Shown here: one piece after another, positions 1 to 6,722 of the stretch
Layout: the number at the start of each line of letters is the position of its first letter
Position numbering within the stretch: position 1 is the stretch's first letter
From: an uncultured Blautia sp.
Lineage (GTDB): Bacteria > Bacillota > Clostridia > Lachnospirales > Lachnospiraceae
Direction of reading: 5' to 3'
Length of the DNA stretch: 53,977 nucleotides
Assembly (NCBI RefSeq): GCF_934372025.1
Contig: NZ_CAKROJ010000011.1
Span: forward strand, 1-53,977
Notes under the pieces: model-generated
Seen by the model: only the letters and a program-made list of their open reading frames with translations
What the model was told of the DNA's origin: nothing
The model's database searches: none
Program-made: the position numbers and the translations under genes

Positions 1-36
1 CAAAATATTATCTGCCAAGGTGGCGCCCCCTTTCTC

Positions 37-70
37 AAAAAAAAGCAGGCGGGGCATACACCCCGCCCTG
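37..70 (-). terminator. Rho-independent terminator after the sugar-binding protein gene
   Basis: The stem is GGCGGGG (48-54) with CCCCGCC (61-67) and a six-base loop. The A-run at 37-44 becomes a U-run on the minus-strand transcript. It lies about 200 bases past the stop of the binding protein gene and probably limits read-through into transporter genes beyond the window edge. Confidence 0.85.
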
Positions 71-74
71 ATAA

Positions 75-267
75 TTCTAGTTTATATATTTATTGGTTAC
101 TTATAGTACTGATACTATTGCCTAAGCAGCACACCATTCGCAAAATACTGCTACGCAGTTCTCATTTTGCTCATGTTGTTTGCTCGTCATATAGCTATAC
201 AAGAATCTGTTCATTCATGCAAGCATGATTCACATATTCTTGATAACTATCTGACTCTGCTTAGTCA
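75..267 (-). other. 3' untranslated region with two hairpins downstream of the binding protein gene
   Basis: No gene is visible here. A strong hairpin (140-170) pairs GCAAAAT plus ACTGC with GCAGT plus ATTTTGC. A small perfect hairpin (215-228) pairs TCATGC with GCATGA across an AA loop. Neither has a U-run, so they look like 3' mRNA-stabilising structures, which are common after high-copy binding protein genes and give more binding protein than permease. That role is inferred. Confidence 0.5.
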
Positions 268-1395
268 TCAGCCTGCTGGATGAAGGTATCCGTCGTCGTC
301 CTGTGTATAGTATCCTGTGTCAACAAGTTCCTCTTTCAGGTTGTCTTTTGTTACAACTGTAGGAACAAGAAGGAATGATGGGCATTTATGTCCTTCAGAT
401 GTCTCATAGGATTCTGTATCATATGCACAATCGAAATCCCATTTGGAGTTTGTGATCAGGGAGTCATCAATTGTGTCACCTTTCAGCATTGCTTCTGCAA
501 GGTCAAGAGTAACAACTGCTTCGTTTGCAACTGCTTTGTAAACTGTCATGGACTGTTTTCCGTCTACGATGTTTGCAAGGTTAGCTTCGTCACCATCCTG
601 TCCTGTGATCAGAACGTCGTTTTTACCTGCATAGTCAGATTCGATAGCCTGTGTAACACCAAGTGCTGTAGAGTCATTGGAGCAAAGAGCTACATCGAGC
701 TGAGTTCCATCTGCATAGTAAGAAGCAAGGATGTTCTGCATTCTTTCGAGAGCTGTCTGTGTATCCCACTGTGCTGTTGCAACAGAGTCGAAGTCTGTCT
801 GTCCGGATACTACGTTCAGTGTACCTGCATCCAGATATGGTTTCAGAGTATCATATGCTCCGTTGAAGAAGTATCCAGCGTTGTTATCTGCCGGGTCACC
901 AGCTGTGAACTCGATGTTGTATGTTTTATCTCCTGCATTGTCAAGATCCAGTGTATCAATTACGTACTGGCCCTGAAGAGTACCTACTGTATAGTTATCA
1001 AAGGAAATATAGTAGGAAACTGCATCGGATTTGATCAGACGGTCATAAGCGATAACCGGAATTCCTGCATCAGCTGCTTCATCCATAACTGTGTTGAGTG
1101 CTTCACCATCGATAGCTGCAACTACCAGAAGGTTAACTCCGTCAGAGATCAGGTTCTGAATATCATTTACCTGACGGTCTGTTTCGTTGTCGGAGTATGT
1201 CAGTTCTACATCATAGCCTGCTGCTTTGAACTGTTCTTCCAGATAAGAACCATCTCTGTTCCAACGCTCCAGAGACTGTGTTGGCATTGAGATACCAATC
1301 TTGCCGCCTTCAGCTGCTTCATCTGCAAATACCGGAACTGCACATGATGTGATTGCCATTGCTGCTGCCATCGCTAAAACTAATTTTTTCTTCAT
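268..1395 (-). CDS. Periplasmic-type sugar-binding protein of a monosaccharide ABC transporter (ChvE-like)
   Basis: This 375-residue protein has a cleavable signal peptide (hydrophobic core residues 5-20). An ITSC lipobox-like motif overlaps an alternative VFA|DE signal peptidase I site, so it is either a lipoprotein or released; a lipoprotein is likelier in a Gram-positive. The mature part begins KIGISMPTQSLERW, typical of type I ribose/galactose/ChvE-like binding proteins (Peripla_BP_4). Further family hallmarks are NDIQNLISDGVNLLVVAAIDG, a CSNDSTALG segment and GQDGDE near the hinge. It delivers a sugar, probably an aldose, to an ABC importer whose ATPase and permease would lie beyond position 1. 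The ATG follows a GGGAGGT RBS (1401-1407 region). Its own promoter is upstream and a terminator follows, so it can be expressed above its partners. The sugar cannot be told from sequence. Confidence 0.88.
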   Translation of the reverse strand: MKKKLVLAMAAAMAITSCAVPVFADEAAEGGKIGISMPTQSLERWNRDGSYLEEQFKAAGYDVELTYSDNETDRQVNDIQNLISDGVNLLVVAAIDGEALNTVMDEAADAGIPVIAYDRLIKSDAVSYYISFDNYTVGTLQGQYVIDTLDLDNAGDKTYNIEFTAGDPADNNAGYFFNGAYDTLKPYLDAGTLNVVSGQTDFDSVATAQWDTQTALERMQNILASYYADGTQLDVALCSNDSTALGVTQAIESDYAGKNDVLITGQDGDEANLANIVDGKQSMTVYKAVANEAVVTLDLAEAMLKGDTIDDSLITNSKWDFDCAYDTESYETSEGHKCPSFLLVPTVVTKDNLKEELVDTGYYTQDDDGYLHPAG

Positions 1396-1427
1396 AAGAA
1401 ACCTCCCATTTTTTATTCGTTCTTATT

Positions 1428-1444
1428 AGCTATTTCGTATAGCT
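1428..1444. repeat. Perfect 6-5-6 inverted repeat in the binding protein gene leader
   Basis: AGCTAT, five bases, then ATAGCT, just downstream of the -10 box at 1455-1460. It could be an operator for a sugar-responsive regulator or a leader hairpin. No regulator gene is adjacent. Confidence 0.4.
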
Positions 1445-1454
1445 TTTTGATGAA

Positions 1455-1484
1455 ATTATAATACCACTCATGCATATTAAACAA
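1455..1484 (-). promoter_or_regulatory. Sigma-A promoter of the sugar-binding protein gene
   Basis: On the minus strand: TTGTTT (1479-1484), 18-base spacer, TATAAT (1455-1460). It sits between the aroK terminator and the binding protein start, giving a leader of about 55 bases. Confidence 0.65.
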
Positions 1485-1523
1485 AATGGACTGTTTTTTG
1501 ATACACCTTTCAATTTTTGCGAT

Positions 1524-1556
1524 AAAAAAATATCCAGACTTGGATAATCTGGATAT
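1524..1556 (-). terminator. Rho-independent terminator of the chorismate mutase-shikimate kinase gene
   Basis: A nine-base-pair stem pairs ATATCCAGA (1530-1538) with TCTGGATAT (1548-1556). The A-run at 1524-1530 supplies the U-tract on the minus strand, 40-70 bases past the stop codon. Confidence 0.88.
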
Positions 1557-1592
1557 TTTCGTAAAGTCATTATAAATTTTAATAAAATTGTG

Positions 1593-2366
1593 CTATTGAC
1601 GGATCTTCTGTACCAGTTCCTCGCAGATTTCCAGTTTATCCTTGCCATCTGTCTCGATCACGATATCAGCTGCTGCCAGGTATTTCTCACGACGTTTGCT
1701 CATCAGCTCTGCAATAAAATCAACATTCTTATTGCCCTCCAGAATCGGTCTGTCGTGGTTATCCTTGACACGGTTGAGGATTGTCTCCGGTTTAGCAGTC
1801 AGAAGTACTACGCGTCCGTTCTTCTTCATCTCGACAACATTGCGTTCTCTCATTGGCACACCGCCGCCACAGGAGATAACTACATTTGTTCTGGACTGCA
1901 TTTCAATAAGAAGTTCTGTTTCGAGGTTACGGAAATACTCCTCTCCATAGGTCTCAAAGATATCAGAGATGGACATTCCTTCTCTTTCTGCAATGATCTG
2001 ATCCATCTCCACAACTTCCATAGCAAATACATTTTTAAGGAAATCAGAGATCGTAGACTTTCCAGCTCCCATGAATCCGATCAGCACAATATTGTAATCG
2101 AACAGCTTGCGTGCCTGAATTCTCTTACTGTTTCTGGTAATCTCCTCAAAGACAGCAGTCACTTCGTCTTTGTGGCGTCTGCCTTCCATTCTTTTCTCCA
2201 GCCATTCTCTCTGTTTTGCCTCCTGCTCCGGCTGAAGGATCGGGATATCATTTGCTTCTTTATAAGCCATGATATCTTCTACAATTCTGTTACGCATGAG
2301 CAGGGCGTCCAGAACGATCTCATCACACTGTCCAAGGCTTTCTCTGAGTACTTCCAACTGATTCAT
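1593..2366 (-). CDS. aroK: Bifunctional chorismate mutase-shikimate kinase
   Basis: This 257-residue protein joins two aromatic pathway domains. Residues 1-88 match AroQ-type (type II) chorismate mutase: an LRESLGQCDEIVLDALLMR helix, a Lys at 36, and a final helix around 70-85. Residues 92-257 are shikimate kinase with the Walker A loop GFMGAGKST (97-105), shikimate-binding D122 and R146, the GGG turn (167-169), lid R206 (DRPIL) and R226. The kinase phosphorylates shikimate with ATP; the mutase turns chorismate into prephenate for Phe/Tyr. The gene stands alone with its own promoter and terminator. Lone AroK is about 170 residues, so the extra length is the mutase domain, not a misplaced start. 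ATG after AGAGGAAAAG. Confidence 0.92.
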   Translation of the reverse strand: MNQLEVLRESLGQCDEIVLDALLMRNRIVEDIMAYKEANDIPILQPEQEAKQREWLEKRMEGRRHKDEVTAVFEEITRNSKRIQARKLFDYNIVLIGFMGAGKSTISDFLKNVFAMEVVEMDQIIAEREGMSISDIFETYGEEYFRNLETELLIEMQSRTNVVISCGGGVPMRERNVVEMKKNGRVVLLTAKPETILNRVKDNHDRPILEGNKNVDFIAELMSKRREKYLAAADIVIETDGKDKLEICEELVQKIRQ

Positions 2367-2429
2367 ATGTATCTTTTCCTCTCTTATGAACGAATTTATG
2401 TTACTGTTTCCAGCAACGAATTAATACCC

Positions 2430-2458
2430 ATTATAACAGTTATTTAGCACTTTAACAA
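2430..2458 (-). promoter_or_regulatory. Sigma-A promoter of the chorismate mutase-shikimate kinase gene
   Basis: Minus strand: TTGTTA (2453-2458), 17-base spacer, TATAAT (2430-2435). Leader of about 55 bases to the ATG at 2366. Confidence 0.75.
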
Positions 2459-2499
2459 CATAAAGTATCGTTTTCTTCTGAACTTTTTATCTTATATGG

Positions 2500-4815
2500 T
2501 CATTCTGCATTTTTCAGTGCTTCACTCATTGGCACTCTCCGGATTCTTCTGTATTCCAGCATGGCGATCACACTGTAAGTGATAAATCCTGCCGCAAACA
2601 TCTTCACGTAGATCATCGGATCTATCCACAGGGTGATCCACCCGGAAATACTGGACAGCATCATCTCACGGAATAATACTTCCATCACTGTCGTTTCAAT
2701 CGGAAGGCTGGTCAAAAGACATAGTATAACAACCAGTGAGGTAGAAAGAATATACAGTCTGCTGATTTCACCGTTCGTGTAACCCAAAATCTTTGTCATG
2801 GAAATTGACTGTGCATTTTTTTCAATAATAATCTTGGATAACAGATATATCAGAATCATATAGATTGCAATTGCAAACACATTTACCATCCCCATCATGC
2901 TTCCCATGGAAACATTCAGCTGTCTGGAAATTTTTGTCAGTGCATCCAGATCGATCACCGAACCTATATAGGTACTGTCAATATCTGTAATCTCCGTGTT
3001 GCTGAAATATCCACTGAAATAATCATCACCCAGATCAAAGGTCTGATTCAGTTCCTTTTGTGGCATAAACACGCAGATTGAGCCGGTGTAATCATAAATG
3101 CCTCCAATCTTAAAGGAATATTCATCATCCTCATATTTTTCTTTGAGGGTAATTGTATCTCCCGGCTCGAGTAAAAATTTATCTGCATACGCCTGTGAGA
3201 TATAAACGCCATCCGAAAGATCCGCATCTATATATTTGCTGTTATCCTTTATTCCATATAATACAACCTCCTCACTTTTATATTTACCTGGAAGCGTATT
3301 TAAGGAATATGCGCTGAATTCTTCTGCATCTTCATTATCTGTTTCGGTGTCATGTGCAAACAGCAGCATATCCAGCATGCCTTCAAGCTTATTGCTGCCA
3401 CCCATCACACTTACCGGCACCGAAAGCATATACTGATATTTTGCCAGCATATTATTCTGGATTTCCAGCTGGTAATGATCCAGTGCGGATGGAAGCAGGA
3501 GTCCAAACATCAGAAGCAGATTTGCAAATATAATTCCCACAAAAAGGACAATATAATTACTGATATTCTGAAAAATCACACGCAGACGGAATCTGCTGAA
3601 TATTTTCATACGCGGACTGAGATAAACAGCATATCTCTGCTTTCTGGAAGAAAGATCTCTTCTTAGAAATTTAAGTGGGGACAGCTTCAGCTTATGATGC
3701 AGGACGGCATAGTTAACTACAAACATAATTATTACCGGAACTACTGTTGTCAGAAGAAATGCTTCTGCATTCCATACAGTTACATAGGTCGGCAGACTGT
3801 AACTTCCATAGTACATACCGGCACATACATCCTTAAACACCGTATAGCCTAAAATATTACCGATCACAGCACCCACCAGAGTTACGATCACCGGGAGTGT
3901 CATATAATGCCGGATCAGCTCATTTCTGGTATACCCGGATGCACGGAGTGTTCCGATAACACCGGCTTCTTTCGCAATCGTATTACTGGTCGTAATGCCA
4001 AATACAAAGGCCATGATCACAATGATAATGTAGAGAAGCATGATCATCATTGCCTTGTCACTTCCCATATCATCTCCGGTAAACGTAATTGCCTGATTCT
4101 GATACTGTGGTACAAAGTTTTCCAGAGTGACAACTTTTCCCATTGCCTTCATCAGATCTTCCGAAACATTTTTTTCCTCAAGTTCTGTCTTTGGTTTCTC
4201 GTTATATGTCCATGCATAATTGTACTGAAGTTTATCCTGATCAAGCAGATCGAATTCTTCATCTGTAACTATGCCTACCCCGAACTTTACGGAATCAAAC
4301 ATAGAATCATTGTTATTTTGAAACAGACAACTGTAATCCGATAATGCAACCAGACCTGTGATCGTCCAGGACTTTGTTCCATCATCCAAAATATCACCGA
4401 TATTCAGTGCATTATTATCTGCATACATACGATCAATTGCAATCTCACCAGTTTTTAATGGTAATTCTCCATCCATCAGACATACTTTATCCACCTCCGT
4501 ACGGTTCTTGAAGAAACGCATTGTACTGCCATTTGAAAGAGAATCTTCTATATAATAATTCTCATAAATTTTAACGCCTTCCTCTTCAATTGCCTCGCGC
4601 TGTCCTCGATACAGCCGCTCTCCGGTGCGAAAGTTTCCATCTTCAATATTATATTTTTCAAATCCTTCATTGTATGCCTGGATCATACTTCCATCCGCAA
4701 CAAGAAAGCCTGATACCATACCGATCGTTGCAACCATCAGGATAAAAACAACCAGATATTTTCCAATCTCCCCTTTCAGTTCGCGGGGGATTCTTTTTCT
4801 CAGAGGACTTTTCAT
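2500..4815 (-). CDS. ABC transporter permease, FtsX family, two FtsX domains
   Basis: This 771-residue membrane protein has an N-terminal membrane segment (about 19-40), an extracytoplasmic domain (45-245), then a three-helix FtsX block (about 255-375). It continues with another helix near 418-440, a second extracytoplasmic domain (445-640) and a final three-helix block (645-755). This is the layout of large MacB/BceB-type permeases acting in lipid or peptide export or antimicrobial peptide resistance. The SXTXXRXXG-like segment AGVIGTLRASGYTRNELIRHYM and the repeat TKILGYTNGEISRLYILS are the cytoplasmic coupling regions of each half. The ATG follows GGAGG with good spacing and lies 12 bases after the ATPase stop, so the two are co-transcribed. 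Substrate unknown; no adjacent two-component system is present. Confidence 0.88.
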   Translation of the reverse strand: MKSPLRKRIPRELKGEIGKYLVVFILMVATIGMVSGFLVADGSMIQAYNEGFEKYNIEDGNFRTGERLYRGQREAIEEEGVKIYENYYIEDSLSNGSTMRFFKNRTEVDKVCLMDGELPLKTGEIAIDRMYADNNALNIGDILDDGTKSWTITGLVALSDYSCLFQNNNDSMFDSVKFGVGIVTDEEFDLLDQDKLQYNYAWTYNEKPKTELEEKNVSEDLMKAMGKVVTLENFVPQYQNQAITFTGDDMGSDKAMMIMLLYIIIVIMAFVFGITTSNTIAKEAGVIGTLRASGYTRNELIRHYMTLPVIVTLVGAVIGNILGYTVFKDVCAGMYYGSYSLPTYVTVWNAEAFLLTTVVPVIIMFVVNYAVLHHKLKLSPLKFLRRDLSSRKQRYAVYLSPRMKIFSRFRLRVIFQNISNYIVLFVGIIFANLLLMFGLLLPSALDHYQLEIQNNMLAKYQYMLSVPVSVMGGSNKLEGMLDMLLFAHDTETDNEDAEEFSAYSLNTLPGKYKSEEVVLYGIKDNSKYIDADLSDGVYISQAYADKFLLEPGDTITLKEKYEDDEYSFKIGGIYDYTGSICVFMPQKELNQTFDLGDDYFSGYFSNTEITDIDSTYIGSVIDLDALTKISRQLNVSMGSMMGMVNVFAIAIYMILIYLLSKIIIEKNAQSISMTKILGYTNGEISRLYILSTSLVVILCLLTSLPIETTVMEVLFREMMLSSISGWITLWIDPMIYVKMFAAGFITYSVIAMLEYRRIRRVPMSEALKNAE

Positions 4816-4827
4816 AACACCGCCTCC

Positions 4828-5526
4828 TTACCAGTCAAGATCCATTGCCGGAATCTTATTCTCGTTCTGATAGTTTTTACGAATCATGCCATCCCGAAGT
4901 TTTACTACACGATCTGCCATATCCTTGATTGCATCATTATGGGTTACCATGATCACCGTATTTCCATATTTCTGGTTAACTGTCTCAATCAGCTTCAGAA
5001 TTTCTTTGGAAGTATTATAATCCAGTGCCCCTGTCGGTTCATCACAGAGCAGAATATCCGGATTCTTCACGATTGCACGGCCAATGGCAGTTCTCTGCTG
5101 CTGGCCACCAGAAAGTTGATTTGGAAGCTTTTTTTGATGTTCATATAAGCCCAGTGTATGCAGAAGTTCATCCACATCCAGCGGATGGTCACTTAAATAG
5201 GCTCCAACTTCGATATTTTCACGTACTGTCAGATTTGGAATCAGATTATACATCTGAAAAATATATCCCAGATGCTTTCTTCGATATTGAGAAAGTTTCT
5301 TTTCTTTCATATCCGCAAGTTTTTCACCCTCAATAGAGATACTTCCGCCATCCGCACTCTCGATTCCACCAACGATATTCAGGAGTGTAGATTTACCAGA
5401 ACCGGATGGCCCCAGAAGTACACAAAATTCTCCCTTTTCAATATCAAGATCAAGGCCTTTGAGGACATCTACCTTGCTGTCCCCTGTGCCAAATGATTTT
5501 TTTATATCTCGAATTTCCAAAAACAT
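4828..5526 (-). CDS. ABC transporter ATP-binding protein of the FtsX-type exporter (LolD/MacB family)
   Basis: A 232-residue ATPase with Walker A GPSGSGKST, a Q-loop in YIFQMYNLIPNLTV, signature LSGGQQQRTAIGRA, Walker B ILLCDEPTGALD and a switch histidine in VMVTHN. DEPTGALD and GGQQQR are typical of MacB/LolD ATPases paired with FtsX permeases. The start is the ATG at 5524-5526 because AAGGAG (5533-5538) sits seven bases upstream. An upstream in-frame TTG at 5610 would place the start inside the -35 box and is rejected. First gene of a two-gene operon with the permease. Confidence 0.92.
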   Translation of the reverse strand: MFLEIRDIKKSFGTGDSKVDVLKGLDLDIEKGEFCVLLGPSGSGKSTLLNIVGGIESADGGSISIEGEKLADMKEKKLSQYRRKHLGYIFQMYNLIPNLTVRENIEVGAYLSDHPLDVDELLHTLGLYEHQKKLPNQLSGGQQQRTAIGRAIVKNPDILLCDEPTGALDYNTSKEILKLIETVNQKYGNTVIMVTHNDAIKDMADRVVKLRDGMIRKNYQNENKIPAMDLDW

Positions 5527-5561
5527 AGGTTTCTCCTTCCCAAGTAATTTTGCCTCACCAT

Positions 5562-5630
5562 GGTTAGTCTTTTCTAATCCTATGTTAGTTGTGTCTATCT
5601 GATTTGTCAAGGAAATTCGTTCGAACTAAC
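5562..5630. promoter_or_regulatory. Promoter with inverted and direct GTTAGT repeats controlling the FtsX-type exporter
   Basis: Minus strand: TTGACA (5605-5610), 17-base spacer, TAACAT (5582-5587). GTTAGTT occurs at 5584-5590 overlapping the -10 box, a related GGTTAGTC at 5562-5569 downstream, and the inverted copy AACTAAC at 5624-5630 upstream of -35, next to a perfect GTTCGAAC-type palindrome. The arrangement brackets the promoter and suggests a repressor operator, perhaps MarR/TetR. No such regulator gene is in the window. The promoter itself is strong by sequence; the operator is inferred. Confidence 0.6.
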
Positions 5631-5660
5631 TGTTTTCGAAAATCACAGGTTATTTTTCAC

Positions 5661-5693
5661 AAAAAAAGACTTTCTGACTGTTACATCAGAAAG
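5661..5693 (-). terminator. Rho-independent terminator overlapping the end of azlD
   Basis: Stem CTTTCTGA (5670-5677) with TCAGAAAG (5686-5693); the A-run at 5661-5667 gives the U-tract. The azlD TAA (5681-5683) lies in the loop, so the last codons of azlD form one arm. Confidence 0.85.
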
Positions 5694-6001
5694 CCCATTA
5701 TTCGTTCTACTATAAACACTGCTGCGCATGCAAACAATGCAACTGTAAGAAGACTTTTTTCGCGATATGCTGCAATAAGCGCTGCAATAAGTCCGACTGC
5801 ACCGGATAAGATTCCTCCGGCAGTCGCTGAGAGAATTGCCGGAAATGTCATTGCTGCAAGGCATGCATACGGAACATAATACAAAAATGATTTTACAAAC
5901 GGACTGGTGATCTCTTTTTTAAAAAGCACAAGCGGAAGCATACGGATCAGATATGTCACCCCTGCCATCACCAGAATATAAAGATATACATTTGGTTTCA
6001 T
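5681..6001 (-). CDS. azlD: Branched-chain amino acid transport protein AzlD
   Basis: A 106-residue protein with four hydrophobic segments, the size and pattern of AzlD (PF05437), the small partner of AzlC. The segment MAGVTYLIRMLPLVLF near the N-terminus, with a conserved Arg in the first helix, is family-typical. AzlC and AzlD together export branched-chain amino acids; in Bacillus subtilis they confer 4-azaleucine resistance. The start lies one base after the azlC stop. Expression would come from the nrdD promoter upstream, as no promoter is visible nearer. Confidence 0.9.
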   Translation of the reverse strand: MKPNVYLYILVMAGVTYLIRMLPLVLFKKEITSPFVKSFLYYVPYACLAAMTFPAILSATAGGILSGAVGLIAALIAAYREKSLLTVALFACAAVFIVERIMGFLM

Positions 6002-6002
6002 A

Positions 6003-6722
6003 TCATACCTCTTTCTCCTTTACTTCATTTTCTTCGATCGGGCGCAGCAATGCTGCCAGACCGGCTACAAGTAAAGTCGTGATAATGATCACAAATCCCG
6101 TAGACACATGACTCAGAGCCGGAACCACCGCGAAGACTGTACTTACAACCATAGCTCCGAGCACCACACCCAACACTGCTTTGTTTTTCTTTGCAGGGGG
6201 AATGATGATTGCAAGAAACATTCCATAAATTGCCACACTCAGGGCACTGATCATGAAGTCCGGAAGAATACTGCCTGAAACAGCTCCGACCAGTGTTCCC
6301 AGCGTCCATCCCGGGATTGCAACACACATGGCACCATAATTATACCATGGACTGATTCGTCCCGCCTTTGCCGCACTGATTCCAAATATTTCATCGGTCA
6401 CACCAAAAGCAACTGCACATCTGTGTCCATTGGAGGCCTCTTTTTGCAGCTTCTGCGACAAGGAAAATGACATAAGGCAATATCTCAGATTGATGATCAG
6501 CTGCGTCAGCGCCATTTCCCACAGAGAACCGCCTGCTGCAATAATTCCAATCCCGGCAAACTGCCCTGCAGAAGTAAGATTTGTAATTGAGATCAGTACA
6601 GCCTGCCATGCAGTCAGGCCGGACTGAATTGCCATTATTCCAAAGGTAAACGATACTGCAAAGTATCCAAGAGCAATCGGAATGCCATCTCTGACTCCAT
6701 TCCGGAAGCTGATTTTATTCAT
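6003..6722 (-). CDS. azlC: Branched-chain amino acid exporter AzlC
   Basis: This 239-residue AzlC family (PF03591) membrane protein starts with the conserved GVRDGIPIALGYFAVSFTFG and also has SAGQFAG, NLRY and FGVTDE. It is the large subunit with AzlD. The ATG at 6720-6722 is chosen because it begins MNKISFRNG directly before the family's conserved region. It overlaps the last eight bases of nrdD, indicating translational coupling. An in-frame ATG 14 codons upstream lies deeper in nrdD and has no better RBS. The functional link between nucleotide reduction and amino acid export is unclear; the coupling may only be positional. Confidence 0.9.
   Translation of the reverse strand: MNKISFRNGVRDGIPIALGYFAVSFTFGIMAIQSGLTAWQAVLISITNLTSAGQFAGIGIIAAGGSLWEMALTQLIINLRYCLMSFSLSQKLQKEASNGHRCAVAFGVTDEIFGISAAKAGRISPWYNYGAMCVAIPGWTLGTLVGAVSGSILPDFMISALSVAIYGMFLAIIIPPAKKNKAVLGVVLGAMVVSTVFAVVPALSHVSTGFVIIITTLLVAGLAALLRPIEENEVKEKEV

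Noticed and set aside
388..1290. A 300-codon open frame on the plus strand
   Set aside because: It is fully antisense to the sugar-binding protein gene, is Cys/Ile-rich without domains, and has no RBS.
1430..1648. A 72-codon minus-strand frame between the binding protein gene and aroK
   Set aside because: It overlaps the aroK 3' end in another frame and contains the terminator stem.
1590..2447. A 285-codon plus-strand frame
   Set aside because: Antisense shadow of the chorismate mutase-shikimate kinase gene with no recognisable domain.
5527..5610. 28-residue N-terminal extension of the exporter ATPase from a TTG codon
   Set aside because: It would start inside the -35 box and upstream of the transcription start; a strong RBS supports the ATG at 5526.
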